Assembly: GCA_002368155.1 (NCBI GenBank)
Contig: AP018180.1
Coordinates: 7,620,561-7,684,560, forward strand
Source of the DNA: Nostoc carneum NIES-2107
Lineage (GTDB): Bacteria > Cyanobacteriota > Cyanobacteriia > Cyanobacteriales > Nostocaceae
Reading direction: 5' to 3'
DNA length: 64,000 nt
A program made the translations under genes and the position numbers. The notes beneath the pieces are model-generated. The model saw only the letters and a program-made list of their open reading frames with translations. It did no database searches and was not told the origin of the DNA. Below, piece by piece: positions 1-8,085 of this stretch (position 1 is the stretch's first letter; each line of letters begins with the position of its first letter).

Positions 1-703
1 ATGGATCGCTTCCACCCAATTCTAGGACTGTTTTTTTAATTTGCTTGCCCGCCGCAGCTGCTAAGGATGCACCAGCAGGTTCACTTCCGGTTAAGGTAGC
101 AGCTTTGACTCGTTCATCAGCCATTAAGTCAGCAACTCTGGCTGCACCGATTAATAATGTTTGAAAAGCACCTTGGGGAAACCCAGCACGGCGAATAATA
201 TCTTCAATTGCTAAGGCGCATTGCGGTACATTAGATGCGTGTTTAAGTAAACCAACATTACCCGCCATCAGTGCTGGCGCAGCAAAGCGAAATACTTGCC
301 AGAAAGGGAAATTCCACGGCATCACTGCAAGAATTACACCTAATGGCTGGTAACGTACAAAACTCTGACTAGCATCGGTTTTTACAGAAACATCAGCCAA
401 GAAATCAGCTGCATTTTCTGCATAGTAGCGACAGACAGCCGCACATTTTTCAGTTTCTGCGATCGCAGCTTTTAAAGGCTTACCCATTTCCAGGGTCATC
501 AACTTAGCAAATTCTGCCTTTTCTTGTTCTAATATCTCAGCAGCTTTGATCAGCCATTGCGATCGCTCCCTAAAACTAGTTTTGCGGTAATGCTCAAAAG
601 CCTGACCCGCTAAATCTAGCTTCGCAGCAATTCCTGTATCATTCAGCGCCTCAAAAGTCTTGAGTGTCTCCCCAGTGGCAGGATTAATGGTGGCGATAGC
701 CAT
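1..703 (-). CDS. NAD(P)-dependent aldehyde dehydrogenase, succinate-semialdehyde dehydrogenase-like (partial, cut by left edge)
   Basis: About 234 N-terminal residues of an aldehyde dehydrogenase are present; the gene runs off the left edge, so the catalytic cysteine lies outside the window. Visible family marks are the N-terminal [12 protein letters not shown], the cofactor-binding segment VMPWNFPFWQ, the TGSEPAG loop and the LELGGSDP motif containing the general-base glutamate. The EKC..CRYYAENA stretch and the short N-terminus resemble the GabD/succinate-semialdehyde dehydrogenase group, which oxidises succinic semialdehyde to succinate and in cyanobacteria can help bypass 2-oxoglutarate dehydrogenase; the substrate is inferred by resemblance only. 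The ATG at 701-703 is preceded by a clear GGAGG ribosome binding site. A second, ALDH2-like aldehyde dehydrogenase is encoded at 29981-31450. Confidence 0.9.
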   Translation of the reverse strand, partial: MAIATINPATGETLKTFEALNDTGIAAKLDLAGQAFEHYRKTSFRERSQWLIKAAEILEQEKAEFAKLMTLEMGKPLKAAIAETEKCAAVCRYYAENAADFLADVSVKTDASQSFVRYQPLGVILAVMPWNFPFWQVFRFAAPALMAGNVGLLKHASNVPQCALAIEDIIRRAGFPQGAFQTLLIGAARVADLMADERVKAATLTGSEPAGASLAAAAGKQIKKTVLELGGSDP

Positions 704-902
704 TGCCTGACCTCCGTTTAAAATTAGCTTGAAGTAGCTCCTTAGTGTTACACATATCTTTTGAGGAAGCTACCATCTAAATTGTAGACTTTTAGCCAAT
801 ATTTACTTTTGTAATATTAAAGTTTTGCAACTTAAATTGTCACTAAATATACAGTTATCTTTAGTATTTATACTTATTTAAAAATTAAATTTCACTCCAC
901 CA

Positions 903-951
903 TCATCCCAATCCCCAGTCCCCAATCCCCAATCCCCAGTCCCTAGTCTTG
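903..951. repeat. STRR array, heptads CCCCAAT/CCCCAGT
   Basis: Tandem heptamers of the types CCCCAAT and CCCCAGT run up to and over the stop codon of the minus-strand cas6 gene (TAG at 943-945). This is a short tandemly repeated repetitive sequence of the kind common in filamentous cyanobacteria. The same units on the other strand (GGGGACT/GGGGATT) occur at several further places in the window. Confidence 0.85.
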
Positions 952-2085
952 CTTCAACGCCCTTCGCGCCAATTTGACATAAGTTTTCACGGTAGTATAG
1001 GGCATTTCTAAATCTTCCGCTATCACTTGCAAAGATTCTCCCATTTCGCGCCTTGCCAGGATTGTCGCCCAGGTTGCAGCAATTTTATCAGTGCGATCGC
1101 CTCCTGTGCGTTTTCTTTGGGCGGTGAATATCTCTGTTAATTCTGCAATCCGTTCCCCCAGCAAATTTGTCAGCAACTGCGTAGGTGTAGTTGGTTCTGG
1201 TTCCAACCAATCTAAGCGCGTTTGTCCGAGTCCAAAGGTGGTTTTGTGTCCTGTACCGCAATAAGGCGAAAGTCGGACTAAGGCATAAAACAAGCGGGTA
1301 AATTCTGTATTAGCTAAAGCAGCTTTACTCAAACCACAGGAAATCGCCCCTGTAAAGCCAGTCACAGAACCGCGTTTACCAGCCGCCACTTTTACTGATT
1401 CCAACCGATGCTGATGAATAATCACCCCTTCATCTATCCAATCGAGGAAAGCTTCTGTTTCTATAGGAATTCCCGAAAAGTCATTCCAACGGCGCAAATA
1501 GCTGTGGAAGAGATTTACAGGAACTGGAAGCGGGAAATGATGACCTTTGCGGCGGAAACTGGTAGGGGAAACAAAGCTGAGACTGACGTTAGTTTGTTTC
1601 TCCACAGATGACTGCAACAATTGGGCGTAGGTAGTGGGTGGATGGGCAATACTCACCTGTTTGATTTGCAAGGGTGCATCTCTTAAAGCTAAAGTTTGTG
1701 GCAGTTGGGTTAACCATTGACCCAAAAACTGCGCTACCCTCGGAGATAAGGCATTAACGTGCCAGTGGTAAGTCTGCTTTGCTTCCAGATGTAGTTGTCT
1801 ACCAGTAGGAACGAGCTGACCTTCCAATGCTGAGATATTGAAAGGCTTTTCCGATTCCCCATCATGGAGATAAGCCGAGAGTTCCGGGTTGAATTGTCTT
1901 ACTTGGTCAAGAAACCAAGCATGAAGCCCAATTGTATACTGCGAATATAGGGAAGTCGAACTAATAGCTTCAAGGTCAAACACCAATCCCAACAATTCTG
2001 TATCATCAGCCCACGTAGGAAAAGAGGACGTAGATACAGATTTGGACTTGGCTTTGCGAGTGGTAGATATTGCTGCTCTTGCCAT
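943..2085 (-). CDS. cas6: Cas6-family CRISPR endoribonuclease with C-terminal helix-turn-helix extension
   Basis: This 380-residue protein resembles Cas6, the RAMP-fold endoribonuclease that cuts CRISPR precursor RNA within its repeats. Support comes from the N-terminal LHAWFLDQV segment, where many Cas6 proteins keep the catalytic histidine (His55 here), the central SFVSPTSFRR followed by FPLPVPVNLFHSYLRRWN, and the glycine-rich loop CGTGHKTTFGLG at 276-287. After the Cas6 fold come about 80 extra residues (about 300-380), of which 330-376 look like a sigma-70 region 4/LuxR-like HTH (ESLQVIAEDLEMPYTTVKTY). No CRISPR array and no other cas gene is visible in the window, so it is solitary here. 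The ATG at 2083-2085 was chosen; the Lys/Ser-rich first 20 residues may be a flexible tail. The Cas6 assignment is fairly firm; what the HTH does is unknown. Confidence 0.85.
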   Translation of the reverse strand: MARAAISTTRKAKSKSVSTSSFPTWADDTELLGLVFDLEAISSTSLYSQYTIGLHAWFLDQVRQFNPELSAYLHDGESEKPFNISALEGQLVPTGRQLHLEAKQTYHWHVNALSPRVAQFLGQWLTQLPQTLALRDAPLQIKQVSIAHPPTTYAQLLQSSVEKQTNVSLSFVSPTSFRRKGHHFPLPVPVNLFHSYLRRWNDFSGIPIETEAFLDWIDEGVIIHQHRLESVKVAAGKRGSVTGFTGAISCGLSKAALANTEFTRLFYALVRLSPYCGTGHKTTFGLGQTRLDWLEPEPTTPTQLLTNLLGERIAELTEIFTAQRKRTGGDRTDKIAATWATILARREMGESLQVIAEDLEMPYTTVKTYVKLARRALKQD

Positions 2086-2140
2086 CGCTGCTTGCTATGC
2101 AAATAATGTGGAATTTTTTACTGTGGTTTCATCCCCTGTG

Positions 2141-2194
2141 GGGGACTGGGGAACTCGGGGCCCCCTCTGGGGATAAGGGGTAATGGGGACTGGG
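2141..2194. repeat. 54-bp dispersed repeat, copy 1
   Basis: This 54-bp block beginning GGGGACTGGGGAACTCGGGG is identical to 4419-4472. It combines heptad units with a non-heptad core containing GGGGCCCC, so it is a duplicated block and not a product of simple heptad slippage. Confidence 0.85.
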
Positions 2195-2247
2195 TATTGG
2201 GGATTGGGAAGGAAAACATTTCCTGTCTATGAAGCTGCACATATTTT

Positions 2248-2403
2248 AGATCCCCCTAAATCCCCCTTAAAAAGGGGAGCCACTGCGTTGGGCGGCTTTG
2301 CCGACTTGTTCGCGTAGCGTCTCCCCTTGGGAGAAGCAAGTGGCGTGGACTTTGATGATTTATTCCGGTTTCCCACCTTATTAAGGGGGGCTAGGGGGGA
2401 TCT
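2248..2403. repeat. MITE-like element with about 23-bp terminal inverted repeats
   Basis: The ends AGATCCCCCTAAATCCCCC (from 2248) and GGGGGGCTAGGGGGGATCT (to 2403) are imperfect inverted repeats of about 23 bp around a GC-richer core. The core contains GGGGAGCCACTGCGTTG and AGCAAGTGGCGT, which recur at 25150-25242. There is no coding capacity. This is the form of a small non-autonomous palindromic element. Confidence 0.7.
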
Positions 2404-2931
2404 GATTCTATGCGGCTCCATCAAGAATTGATATGAGTTTAAAATGTTATCTCTTGTGGTATTGATATCTATGTAAATTCCAGGCATTGGACATTGAATT
2501 AAAAATCAATAGAGATCAATTTCAACATAATTCGTAATTAGTTATTAACTCTACAATTGTTGAGTTATGTAAAGCAAAAATTAGGTTTTTACGCAGTCTG
2601 TAATTGCTGAAATTGTTTATTTTCAAGGTAATTAGCAAAATATTACAGATTGTAAAACACTCGCTCAATATTGTGGTGATTATTTTTCTCTTTCAAAGAG
2701 AATTTATTTATGACTTAAAAATAAATTAGTTTTTTTGACTTTTTAGTGTAAGATATATCCTTTCAATTCACGTTAGTTGCAAACTTCGAGCAATAGCATT
2801 GCTGTAGTCTGGTTAGCTGAATTTTTGATGCGAAAAATCATCACCCTTCAGGAAAAGCGATCGCTCTTTTCAAACCTGGGTGTATGGGTGAATAATCTTC
2901 TTAATCTCCCTACTTTTTCATAGGAAGTGCC

Positions 2932-3630
2932 TTACATACCTTCTCCCGCAGCAGTACCAAAGCGGTAGCCTTTACCATAAACAGTGTGAATTAACTGACT
3001 TTCACCAGCTACCTCTATTTTGCGCCGCAATAGCCGAATTAATGCGGCTATCACATTACTACTTGGTTGTTCGTCATCTGGCCAAAGATGTTGCATAATC
3101 TGCCCATGAGTTAGCAATTGGCCGCTGTTTTCCATAAAATACTGCAGCAATTGGCTTTCTTTTTGGGAGAGTTCAATCACTCGTTCTTGACGGTAGGCTA
3201 CTTGATTGTCAACATCGAGTTCTAAATCAGCTACTACCAAGCGTCCTGTAGGGGTGTTGTAAGTCTCCACGCCAGAACGACGTAACAAAGCGCGAACTCG
3301 TGCTAAGAGTTCCCGCAATTCAAAGGGTTTAACCAAATAGTCATCTGCACCCGCATCTAAACCTGCAACACGGTCGTCTAAAGTATCTTTAGCTGTGAGA
3401 AAGAGGACAGGAGTGGTTTTACCTTGACGGCGTAATTCCTGACAAATTTCTAACCCCGTTTTTCCTGGCAGCATCCAATCTAAAATCAGTAAGTCATAAC
3501 TACTTGCTTGTGCTAATTGACTACCGCTTGTTCCTTCATAAGCAGCATCTACACTATAACCCTCACGGGTTAAGAGGCGGCTTAAGGGGTCAGTTAGTTC
3601 TGTTTCGTCATCAACTAATAAAATTCTCAT
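2932..3630 (-). CDS. rppA: OmpR/PhoB-family response regulator, RppA-like
   Basis: A two-domain response regulator of 232 residues from the chosen start. The receiver domain (1-115) shows the acidic pair in LLVDDE, the phosphoacceptor Asp51 in LILDWMLPG, the Thr/Ala switch region LTAKD and Lys101 in VKPF. The winged-helix DNA-binding domain (about 130-228) ends in the typical TVYGKGYRF. Overall it resembles cyanobacterial RppA, which with the kinase RppB responds to redox/nickel signals and controls photosynthesis genes. The reading frame can also start at an ATG 18 bp upstream (3648), but starting at MRILLVDDE matches the family. No partner kinase is adjacent, so pairing and target genes are unknown. 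It is divergent from hisG. Confidence 0.88.
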   Translation of the reverse strand: MRILLVDDETELTDPLSRLLTREGYSVDAAYEGTSGSQLAQASSYDLLILDWMLPGKTGLEICQELRRQGKTTPVLFLTAKDTLDDRVAGLDAGADDYLVKPFELRELLARVRALLRRSGVETYNTPTGRLVVADLELDVDNQVAYRQERVIELSQKESQLLQYFMENSGQLLTHGQIMQHLWPDDEQPSSNVIAALIRLLRRKIEVAGESQLIHTVYGKGYRFGTAAGEGM

Positions 3631-3753
3631 GCTGCTTGTGGTGAGCATATCGAGATATTCTCAATAGTAATAAACTACCAAGACAAGGACACTTGCTGAT
3701 TGGATTTTGCCAAAACTGCAAAGCGTCCATAGCCAAGGATACTAAGGACAATA

Positions 3754-4398
3754 ATGCTGACTGTTGCGTTGCCAAAAGGGGAATTACTTAAAAATAGCAT
3801 CCGCCTGCTGCAATCTGTAGGGTTGGATTTTAGCGCTTTTTTAGATTCAGGAAATCGCCAACTGCAAATCATTGATGCTAGTGGACAAGCGAAAGGATTG
3901 CTAGTTAGGGGCCAGGATGTACCTGTTTATGTGGAATATGGTCAGGCACAAGTGGGTATTATTGGTTATGATGTGCTGCGAGAAAAGCAACCACAAGTTG
4001 CACAATTAGTAGATTTGCATTTTGGACATTGTCGGATGTCTGTAGCAGTCAAAGCATCCAGTCCTTATAAATCGCCTTTAGATTTACCCGCACACGGTCG
4101 GGTGGCTTCTAAGTATGTCAATTGCGCGCGTGAATATTTTCAAAGTTTGGATTTACCAGTAGAAATCGTACCTTTGTATGGTTCCGTGGAGCTAGGGCCA
4201 ATTACTGGAATGTCGGAAGCGATTGTGGATTTGGTTTCAACCGGACGAACTTTGCGAGAAAACGGTTTAGTTGAGATTACAACTTTGTATGAAAGTACAG
4301 CCAGATTAATTGCCCATCCCTTAAGCTATCGCCTGAATACAGGTAATTTACATCAATTGGTAGAAAAACTGCGATCGCACATTCTTAGTACGGTCTAA
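3754..4398 (+). CDS. hisG: ATP phosphoribosyltransferase, short (HisZ-dependent) form
   Basis: HisG catalyses the first step of histidine synthesis, condensing ATP with PRPP. The 214-residue length and lack of a C-terminal regulatory ACT-like domain mark the short form, which in known cases works only as a hetero-octamer with HisZ; no hisZ is present in this window. Visible motifs are the N-terminal [27 protein letters not shown], and the PRPP-binding segment containing [16 protein letters not shown]. The start is ATG at 3754. The stop at 4396-4398 is followed with no gap by a GGGGACT-type STRR array, so any transcription terminator would have to lie in or beyond repeats. Confidence 0.95.
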   Translation: MLTVALPKGELLKNSIRLLQSVGLDFSAFLDSGNRQLQIIDASGQAKGLLVRGQDVPVYVEYGQAQVGIIGYDVLREKQPQVAQLVDLHFGHCRMSVAVKASSPYKSPLDLPAHGRVASKYVNCAREYFQSLDLPVEIVPLYGSVELGPITGMSEAIVDLVSTGRTLRENGLVEITTLYESTARLIAHPLSYRLNTGNLHQLVEKLRSHILSTV

Positions 4399-4498
4399 GG
4401 GACTGGGGACTGGGGATTGGGGACTGGGGAACTCGGGGCCCCCTCTGGGGATAAGGGGTAATGGGGACTGGGGACAAGGGGACAAGGGGACAAGGGGA
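4399..4498. repeat. STRR array GGGGACT/GGGGATT/GGGGACA with 54-bp block copy 2 (4419-4472)
   Basis: G-rich heptads begin at the base after the hisG stop codon. Bases 4419-4472 are identical to 2141-2194. The last part changes to GGGGACA units. Confidence 0.85.
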
Positions 4499-4507
4499 AA
4501 ATCACAA

Positions 4508-4617
4508 TTGACTTTTGACTTTTGACTCTTGACTTTTGACTCTTGACTCTTGACTTTTGACTCTTGACTCTTGACTCTTGACTCTTGACTCTTGACTCTT
4601 GACTCTTGACTCTTGAC
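4508..4617. repeat. STRR array TTGACTC/TTGACTT, about 16 heptads
   Basis: About 16 heptamers of TTGACTC and TTGACTT run without interruption up to the start codon of the higA-like gene at 4620. On the minus strand the array is open in more than one frame and encodes a meaningless K-S-Q-E-S-like periodic peptide. Each unit contains TTGAC, close to a sigma-70 -35 hexamer, which is noted as a coincidence worth keeping in mind. Confidence 0.92.
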
Positions 4618-4619
4618 CA

Positions 4620-4928
4620 ATGACAAACAACCGTCTGCCAAATATCCATCCAGGTGAAATCTTACAATTAGAGTTTTTGGAACCGCTAAATATTACACCT
4701 TATAGATTGAGCAAAGATATAGGTGTGACCCAGACATGCATTAGTGAAATTTTATCGGGAAAGCGTAGTATTACAGCAGATACAGCTTTGCGACTATCAC
4801 GCTATTTCGGTAACAGCGCTCAATTTTGGCTAAATTTACAAACTCAATATGATTTACGCCAAGCTTTGGCAGAAAATCCAGAAATTTACAATAAAATCCC
4901 GCAACTTCCCTTAAATGATGTAGCTTAA
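4620..4928 (+). CDS. higA: HigA-family antitoxin / XRE-type transcriptional regulator, apparently orphan
   Basis: This 102-residue protein has the HigA signature near its N-terminus (NIHPGEILQLEFLEPLNI), an XRE-type helix-turn-helix (about 24-60, with LSKDIGVTQTCISEILSGKR) and the family C-terminus (SAQFWLNLQTQYDL). In higBA modules such a protein binds the HigB RNase toxin and represses its own operon. No higB-like frame is found on either side: upstream is the TTGACTC array, downstream more STRR. The ATG is contributed by the array edge (TTGACCAATGACAAAC) and there is no recognisable Shine-Dalgarno sequence. It is either a solitary antitoxin or regulator, or the remnant of a pair whose toxin was lost near the repeat. 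Confidence 0.85.
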   Translation: MTNNRLPNIHPGEILQLEFLEPLNITPYRLSKDIGVTQTCISEILSGKRSITADTALRLSRYFGNSAQFWLNLQTQYDLRQALAENPEIYNKIPQLPLNDVA

Positions 4929-4954
4929 TTGGGGATTTGGTCTTTGTTCCCAAT

Positions 4955-5008
4955 TACCCATTACCCATTACCCATTCCCCAGTCCCTAATCCCCAGTCCC
5001 CGATCCCC
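4955..5008. repeat. STRR array CCCATTA then CCCCAGT/CCCTAAT
   Basis: Heptads CCCATTA followed by CCCCAGT-type units lie between the higA-like gene and the promoter region of the 5131-7662 gene. Confidence 0.75.
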
Positions 5009-5130
5009 CCATAGATGCATCTCGCGGGAGTTACTCAAATAGCAAGATCCATAGGAGACTAGAGAAAGAAAAATACAACGTATATGCGGGTCTTGACGCA
5101 GCAAATGCTGCTAATAGTTAAGGAGGATTT

Positions 5131-7662
5131 ATGCGTGCAGTGCTGATGGCAGGCGGTTCGGGAACGCGGCTTCGTCCGTTAACGTGCGATTTGCCCAAAC
5201 CGATGGTGCCGATTTTAAATCGGCCAATTGCTGAACATATCATCAATCTCCTCAAACGACATCAAGTCACAGAAGTGATTGCAACATTGCATTATCTGCC
5301 TGATGTTCTGCGAGACTACTTTCAAGATGGTAGTGATTTTGGCGTGCAGATGACCTATGCCGTGGAAGAAGACCAACCTCTGGGAACGGCAGGCTGTGTA
5401 AAAAATATTGCCGAACTCCTAGATGAAACTTTTCTCGTAATTAGCGGCGATAGCATCACAGATTTTGATTTAACAGCAGCAATTGAATTTCATAAACAAA
5501 AAAAATCAAAAGCCACTCTGATTTTGACTCGTGTTCCCAACCCCATTGAATTTGGGGTGGTGATTACTGATGAAGATGGCAAGATTAATCGATTTTTAGA
5601 AAAACCTTCTACTAGTGAAATTTTCTCTGATACTGTCAACACTGGTACTTATATTCTGGAACCAGAAGTTTTGGAATATTTACCAGATAATACAGAATCG
5701 GACTTTTCCAAAGATTTATTCCCTTTATTACTAGCAAAAAATGAGCCAATGTATGGCTACATTGCACAAGGTTATTGGTGTGATGTCGGACATTTGGATG
5801 CCTATCGTGAAGCTCAGTATGATGCCTTATATGGCAAGGTAAAACTTGACTTTGCTTATACAGAGATTTCTCCGGGAATCTGGAGGGGTCAAAATACTTA
5901 TATTGATTCTTCTGCTGTGATTGAATCTCCAGCTATCATTGGTGATAATTGCCGAATTGGTTCCAGGGTACAAATTGAGGCGGGAACGGTCATTGGCGAC
6001 AATGTGACTATTGGCGCTGATGCTAATTTGAAGCGCCCGATTGTGTGGAATGGCGCGATTATCGGTGAAGAAGCACAACTTTCAGCTTGTGTAATTTCCC
6101 GTGGCACTCGTGTAGACCGCCGCGCTCATGTATTAGAAGCATCTGTAGTGGGTTCGCTTTCTACGGTAGGTGAAGAAGCGCAAATTAGCCCGGGAGTGAG
6201 AGTTTGGCCTAGCAAGAAAATTGAGTCTGGTGCTATTTTAAACATCAACTTGATTTGGGGAAACACCGCCCAAAGGAATTTATTTGGACAACGCGGCGTA
6301 CAAGGTTTAGCGAATGTTGATATTACTCCAGAATTTGCAGTGAAGTTAGGGGCCGCTTATGGTTCCACATTAAAACCAGGTTCTCGAGTAACAGTTTCCC
6401 GCGATCAGCGAAATGTTTCGCGCATGGTAACGCGATCGCTCATTGCGGGTTTAATGTCAGTGGGGACTGATATTCAAAATCTTGATGCGACAGCTGTGCC
6501 TATAGCCCGGACAGTTATACCCACAATGTCGGTAGTTGGCGGTATTCATGTGCGGGTACATCCGGATCGCCCCGACTATATCCTGATTGAATTCATGGAT
6601 AACAAGGGGATTAATATCTCCAAAGCCCAAGAAAAGAAAATTGAGGGGGCTTTCTTTAAAGAAGATATGCGGCGGGCGCAATTACACGAAATTGGTGATG
6701 TTGCCTATCCTAGCCAAGTCAATGACCTTTACTGCACGGCTTTTGAGAAACTACTGCACGTAGCCACTCTCCGCAACAGTCGCGCCAAAGTAGTAATTGA
6801 CTATGTTTATTCTGTGACTGGGGCAGTTTTACCCCAAATGCTAGATCAATTTGGTGCAGATGCCGTAGTTTTAAACGCTAGTTTGAATAAACACGCTATT
6901 TCCACAACTGAACGTGAAGCTTTGTTAACTCAGCTGGGTCATGTAGTTGAGGCATTAAAGGCTAACTTTGGTGTGCAAGTATCTGCGAATGGCGAACAGA
7001 TGATTTTAGTAGATGAATCTGGGATACCAATTCGCGGGGAAATGTTAACCGCCTTAATGGTGGACATGATTTTAACCTCTAACCCTAGAGGAACGGTAGT
7101 TGTACCAGTTCATGCTTCTAGTGCGGTGGAACAAGTCGCCCGTCGCCATGATGGTAAAGTTATCCGCACCAAAGCTAACCCAACAGCTTTGATGGAAGCT
7201 TCGCAGAAATACCCCAATGTTGTATTAGCTGGGAGTGGGGATACAGGTTTTATCTTCCCACAACTGCACCCGGGATTTGATGCGATGTTCTGTATTGCCA
7301 AGCTAATTGAAATGCTAACAATTCAAGAGCGATCGCTTGCAACTGTCCGCGCTGAATTACCCCGTGTGATTCACAGAAAACATACTGTCCGCTGTCCTTG
7401 GAGTGCTAAAGGCGCACTGATGCGTTATTTAGTCGAAACTCACCCTGCCCAAAACCTAGAATTAATCGATGGTGTAAAAATCGGTCAGCCTCATGATGAC
7501 AGTTGGCTGTTAGTTTTACCCGATGCTAGCGAACCCGTAGTTCACTTGTTTGCTAACAGTAACGAACGCGATTGGGTAGATGAAAACTTAAGAAACTACC
7601 GTACCCGTGTACAAACCTTTGTGGAAAGGCAACAAGAACTACATCCCGCAGAAGTTCAATAA
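5131..7662 (+). CDS. Mannose-1-phosphate guanylyltransferase-like / phosphohexomutase-like fusion
   Basis: An 843-residue three-part protein. Residues 1-235 are a sugar-nucleotide transferase domain ([13 protein letters not shown] and LPKPMVPI for nucleotide and phosphate binding). Residues about 250-370 are a left-handed beta-helix of hexapeptide repeats ([18 protein letters not shown]). The rest aligns in outline with alpha-D-phosphohexomutases. By family it should make GDP- or ADP-type activated sugars for polysaccharide or glycolipid synthesis. The mutase half is degenerate: the usual TASHNP phosphoserine loop is replaced by HVRVHPDRP at about 473-481, and the metal loop DGDADR by a segment around [13 protein letters not shown] (619-631). 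It probably does not act as a mutase and may regulate the transferase. A good AAGGAGGA ribosome binding site precedes the ATG. Confidence 0.9.
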   Translation: MRAVLMAGGSGTRLRPLTCDLPKPMVPILNRPIAEHIINLLKRHQVTEVIATLHYLPDVLRDYFQDGSDFGVQMTYAVEEDQPLGTAGCVKNIAELLDETFLVISGDSITDFDLTAAIEFHKQKKSKATLILTRVPNPIEFGVVITDEDGKINRFLEKPSTSEIFSDTVNTGTYILEPEVLEYLPDNTESDFSKDLFPLLLAKNEPMYGYIAQGYWCDVGHLDAYREAQYDALYGKVKLDFAYTEISPGIWRGQNTYIDSSAVIESPAIIGDNCRIGSRVQIEAGTVIGDNVTIGADANLKRPIVWNGAIIGEEAQLSACVISRGTRVDRRAHVLEASVVGSLSTVGEEAQISPGVRVWPSKKIESGAILNINLIWGNTAQRNLFGQRGVQGLANVDITPEFAVKLGAAYGSTLKPGSRVTVSRDQRNVSRMVTRSLIAGLMSVGTDIQNLDATAVPIARTVIPTMSVVGGIHVRVHPDRPDYILIEFMDNKGINISKAQEKKIEGAFFKEDMRRAQLHEIGDVAYPSQVNDLYCTAFEKLLHVATLRNSRAKVVIDYVYSVTGAVLPQMLDQFGADAVVLNASLNKHAISTTEREALLTQLGHVVEALKANFGVQVSANGEQMILVDESGIPIRGEMLTALMVDMILTSNPRGTVVVPVHASSAVEQVARRHDGKVIRTKANPTALMEASQKYPNVVLAGSGDTGFIFPQLHPGFDAMFCIAKLIEMLTIQERSLATVRAELPRVIHRKHTVRCPWSAKGALMRYLVETHPAQNLELIDGVKIGQPHDDSWLLVLPDASEPVVHLFANSNERDWVDENLRNYRTRVQTFVERQQELHPAEVQ

Positions 7663-7672
7663 GTTCATGCCC

Positions 7673-7718
7673 AAAAGTCCACAGTCAACTATCCCAGCTA
7701 AGTTAACTGTGGACTTTT
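7673..7718 (+). terminator. Probable intrinsic terminator after the guanylyltransferase fusion gene
   Basis: A 13-bp perfect stem (AAAAGTCCACAGT with ACTGTGGACTTTT) with a 20-nt loop lies 10 bp after the stop codon. The U tract is short (TTTT). Confidence 0.7.
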
Positions 7719-8085
7719 ACGTTTCATTTCAATATTGATCAATTAATATACTGGGTTACAATTTAGGGCGATCGCACCAAGTAAGCATATAGGTGGGCAA
7801 AGGGGAAAAGTGAAAGGGGAAAGGGAAAATACCAAACCGTTCCTCCTTGTCCTTACTTGTGCCAGAAGTCTAATGTATTTAATCACCTGTTAACTCTAGG
7901 AATCCGATTTGATTGCTGAAAAATCTCAGTTACGGATGCGTTAGCGATAGCGTAACGCATCCTACGTGAACTGAATATAAATCTCTTACCTATTACTGAA
8001 TATAAATCTCTCTTTTTGAGGAGGAATTAAATATTCTGACAAAATAAGCTTTTTTAAGCACAAATAAGCGCTGAGAATTTTTACT
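7719..8085. other. Intergenic region with REP-like palindrome and short direct repeat
   Basis: No gene is seen. A palindrome at 7934-7962 (GGATGCGTTA pairing with TAACGCATCC around GCGATAGCG) belongs to a repeat type also hinted at near 25320-25385. Two copies of CTGAATATAAATCTCT lie at about 7972 and 7997, just upstream of the P450 gene; whether they bind a regulator is not known. Confidence 0.5.

Larger units (their letters stand above)
2086..2931. other. Intergenic region with STRR, MITE-like element and AT-rich spacer
   Basis: No convincing gene is present. From the left it holds a G-rich repeat block (2141-2213), a MITE-like inverted-repeat element (2248-2403) and about 400 bp of AT-rich DNA. 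An 86-codon reading frame here is made entirely of the repeat element and was not accepted. No rppB-like histidine kinase gene lies here, although it would be the natural place for one downstream of rppA. Confidence 0.6.

Noticed and set aside
2227-2487. 86-codon minus-strand frame
   Set aside because: It lies across the MITE-like element and encodes its inverted repeats; no family resemblance.
4395-4649. Long minus-strand open frames across 4348-4649
   Set aside because: They are translations of TTGACTC and GGGGACT heptads (periodic K-S-Q-E-S peptides), not genes.
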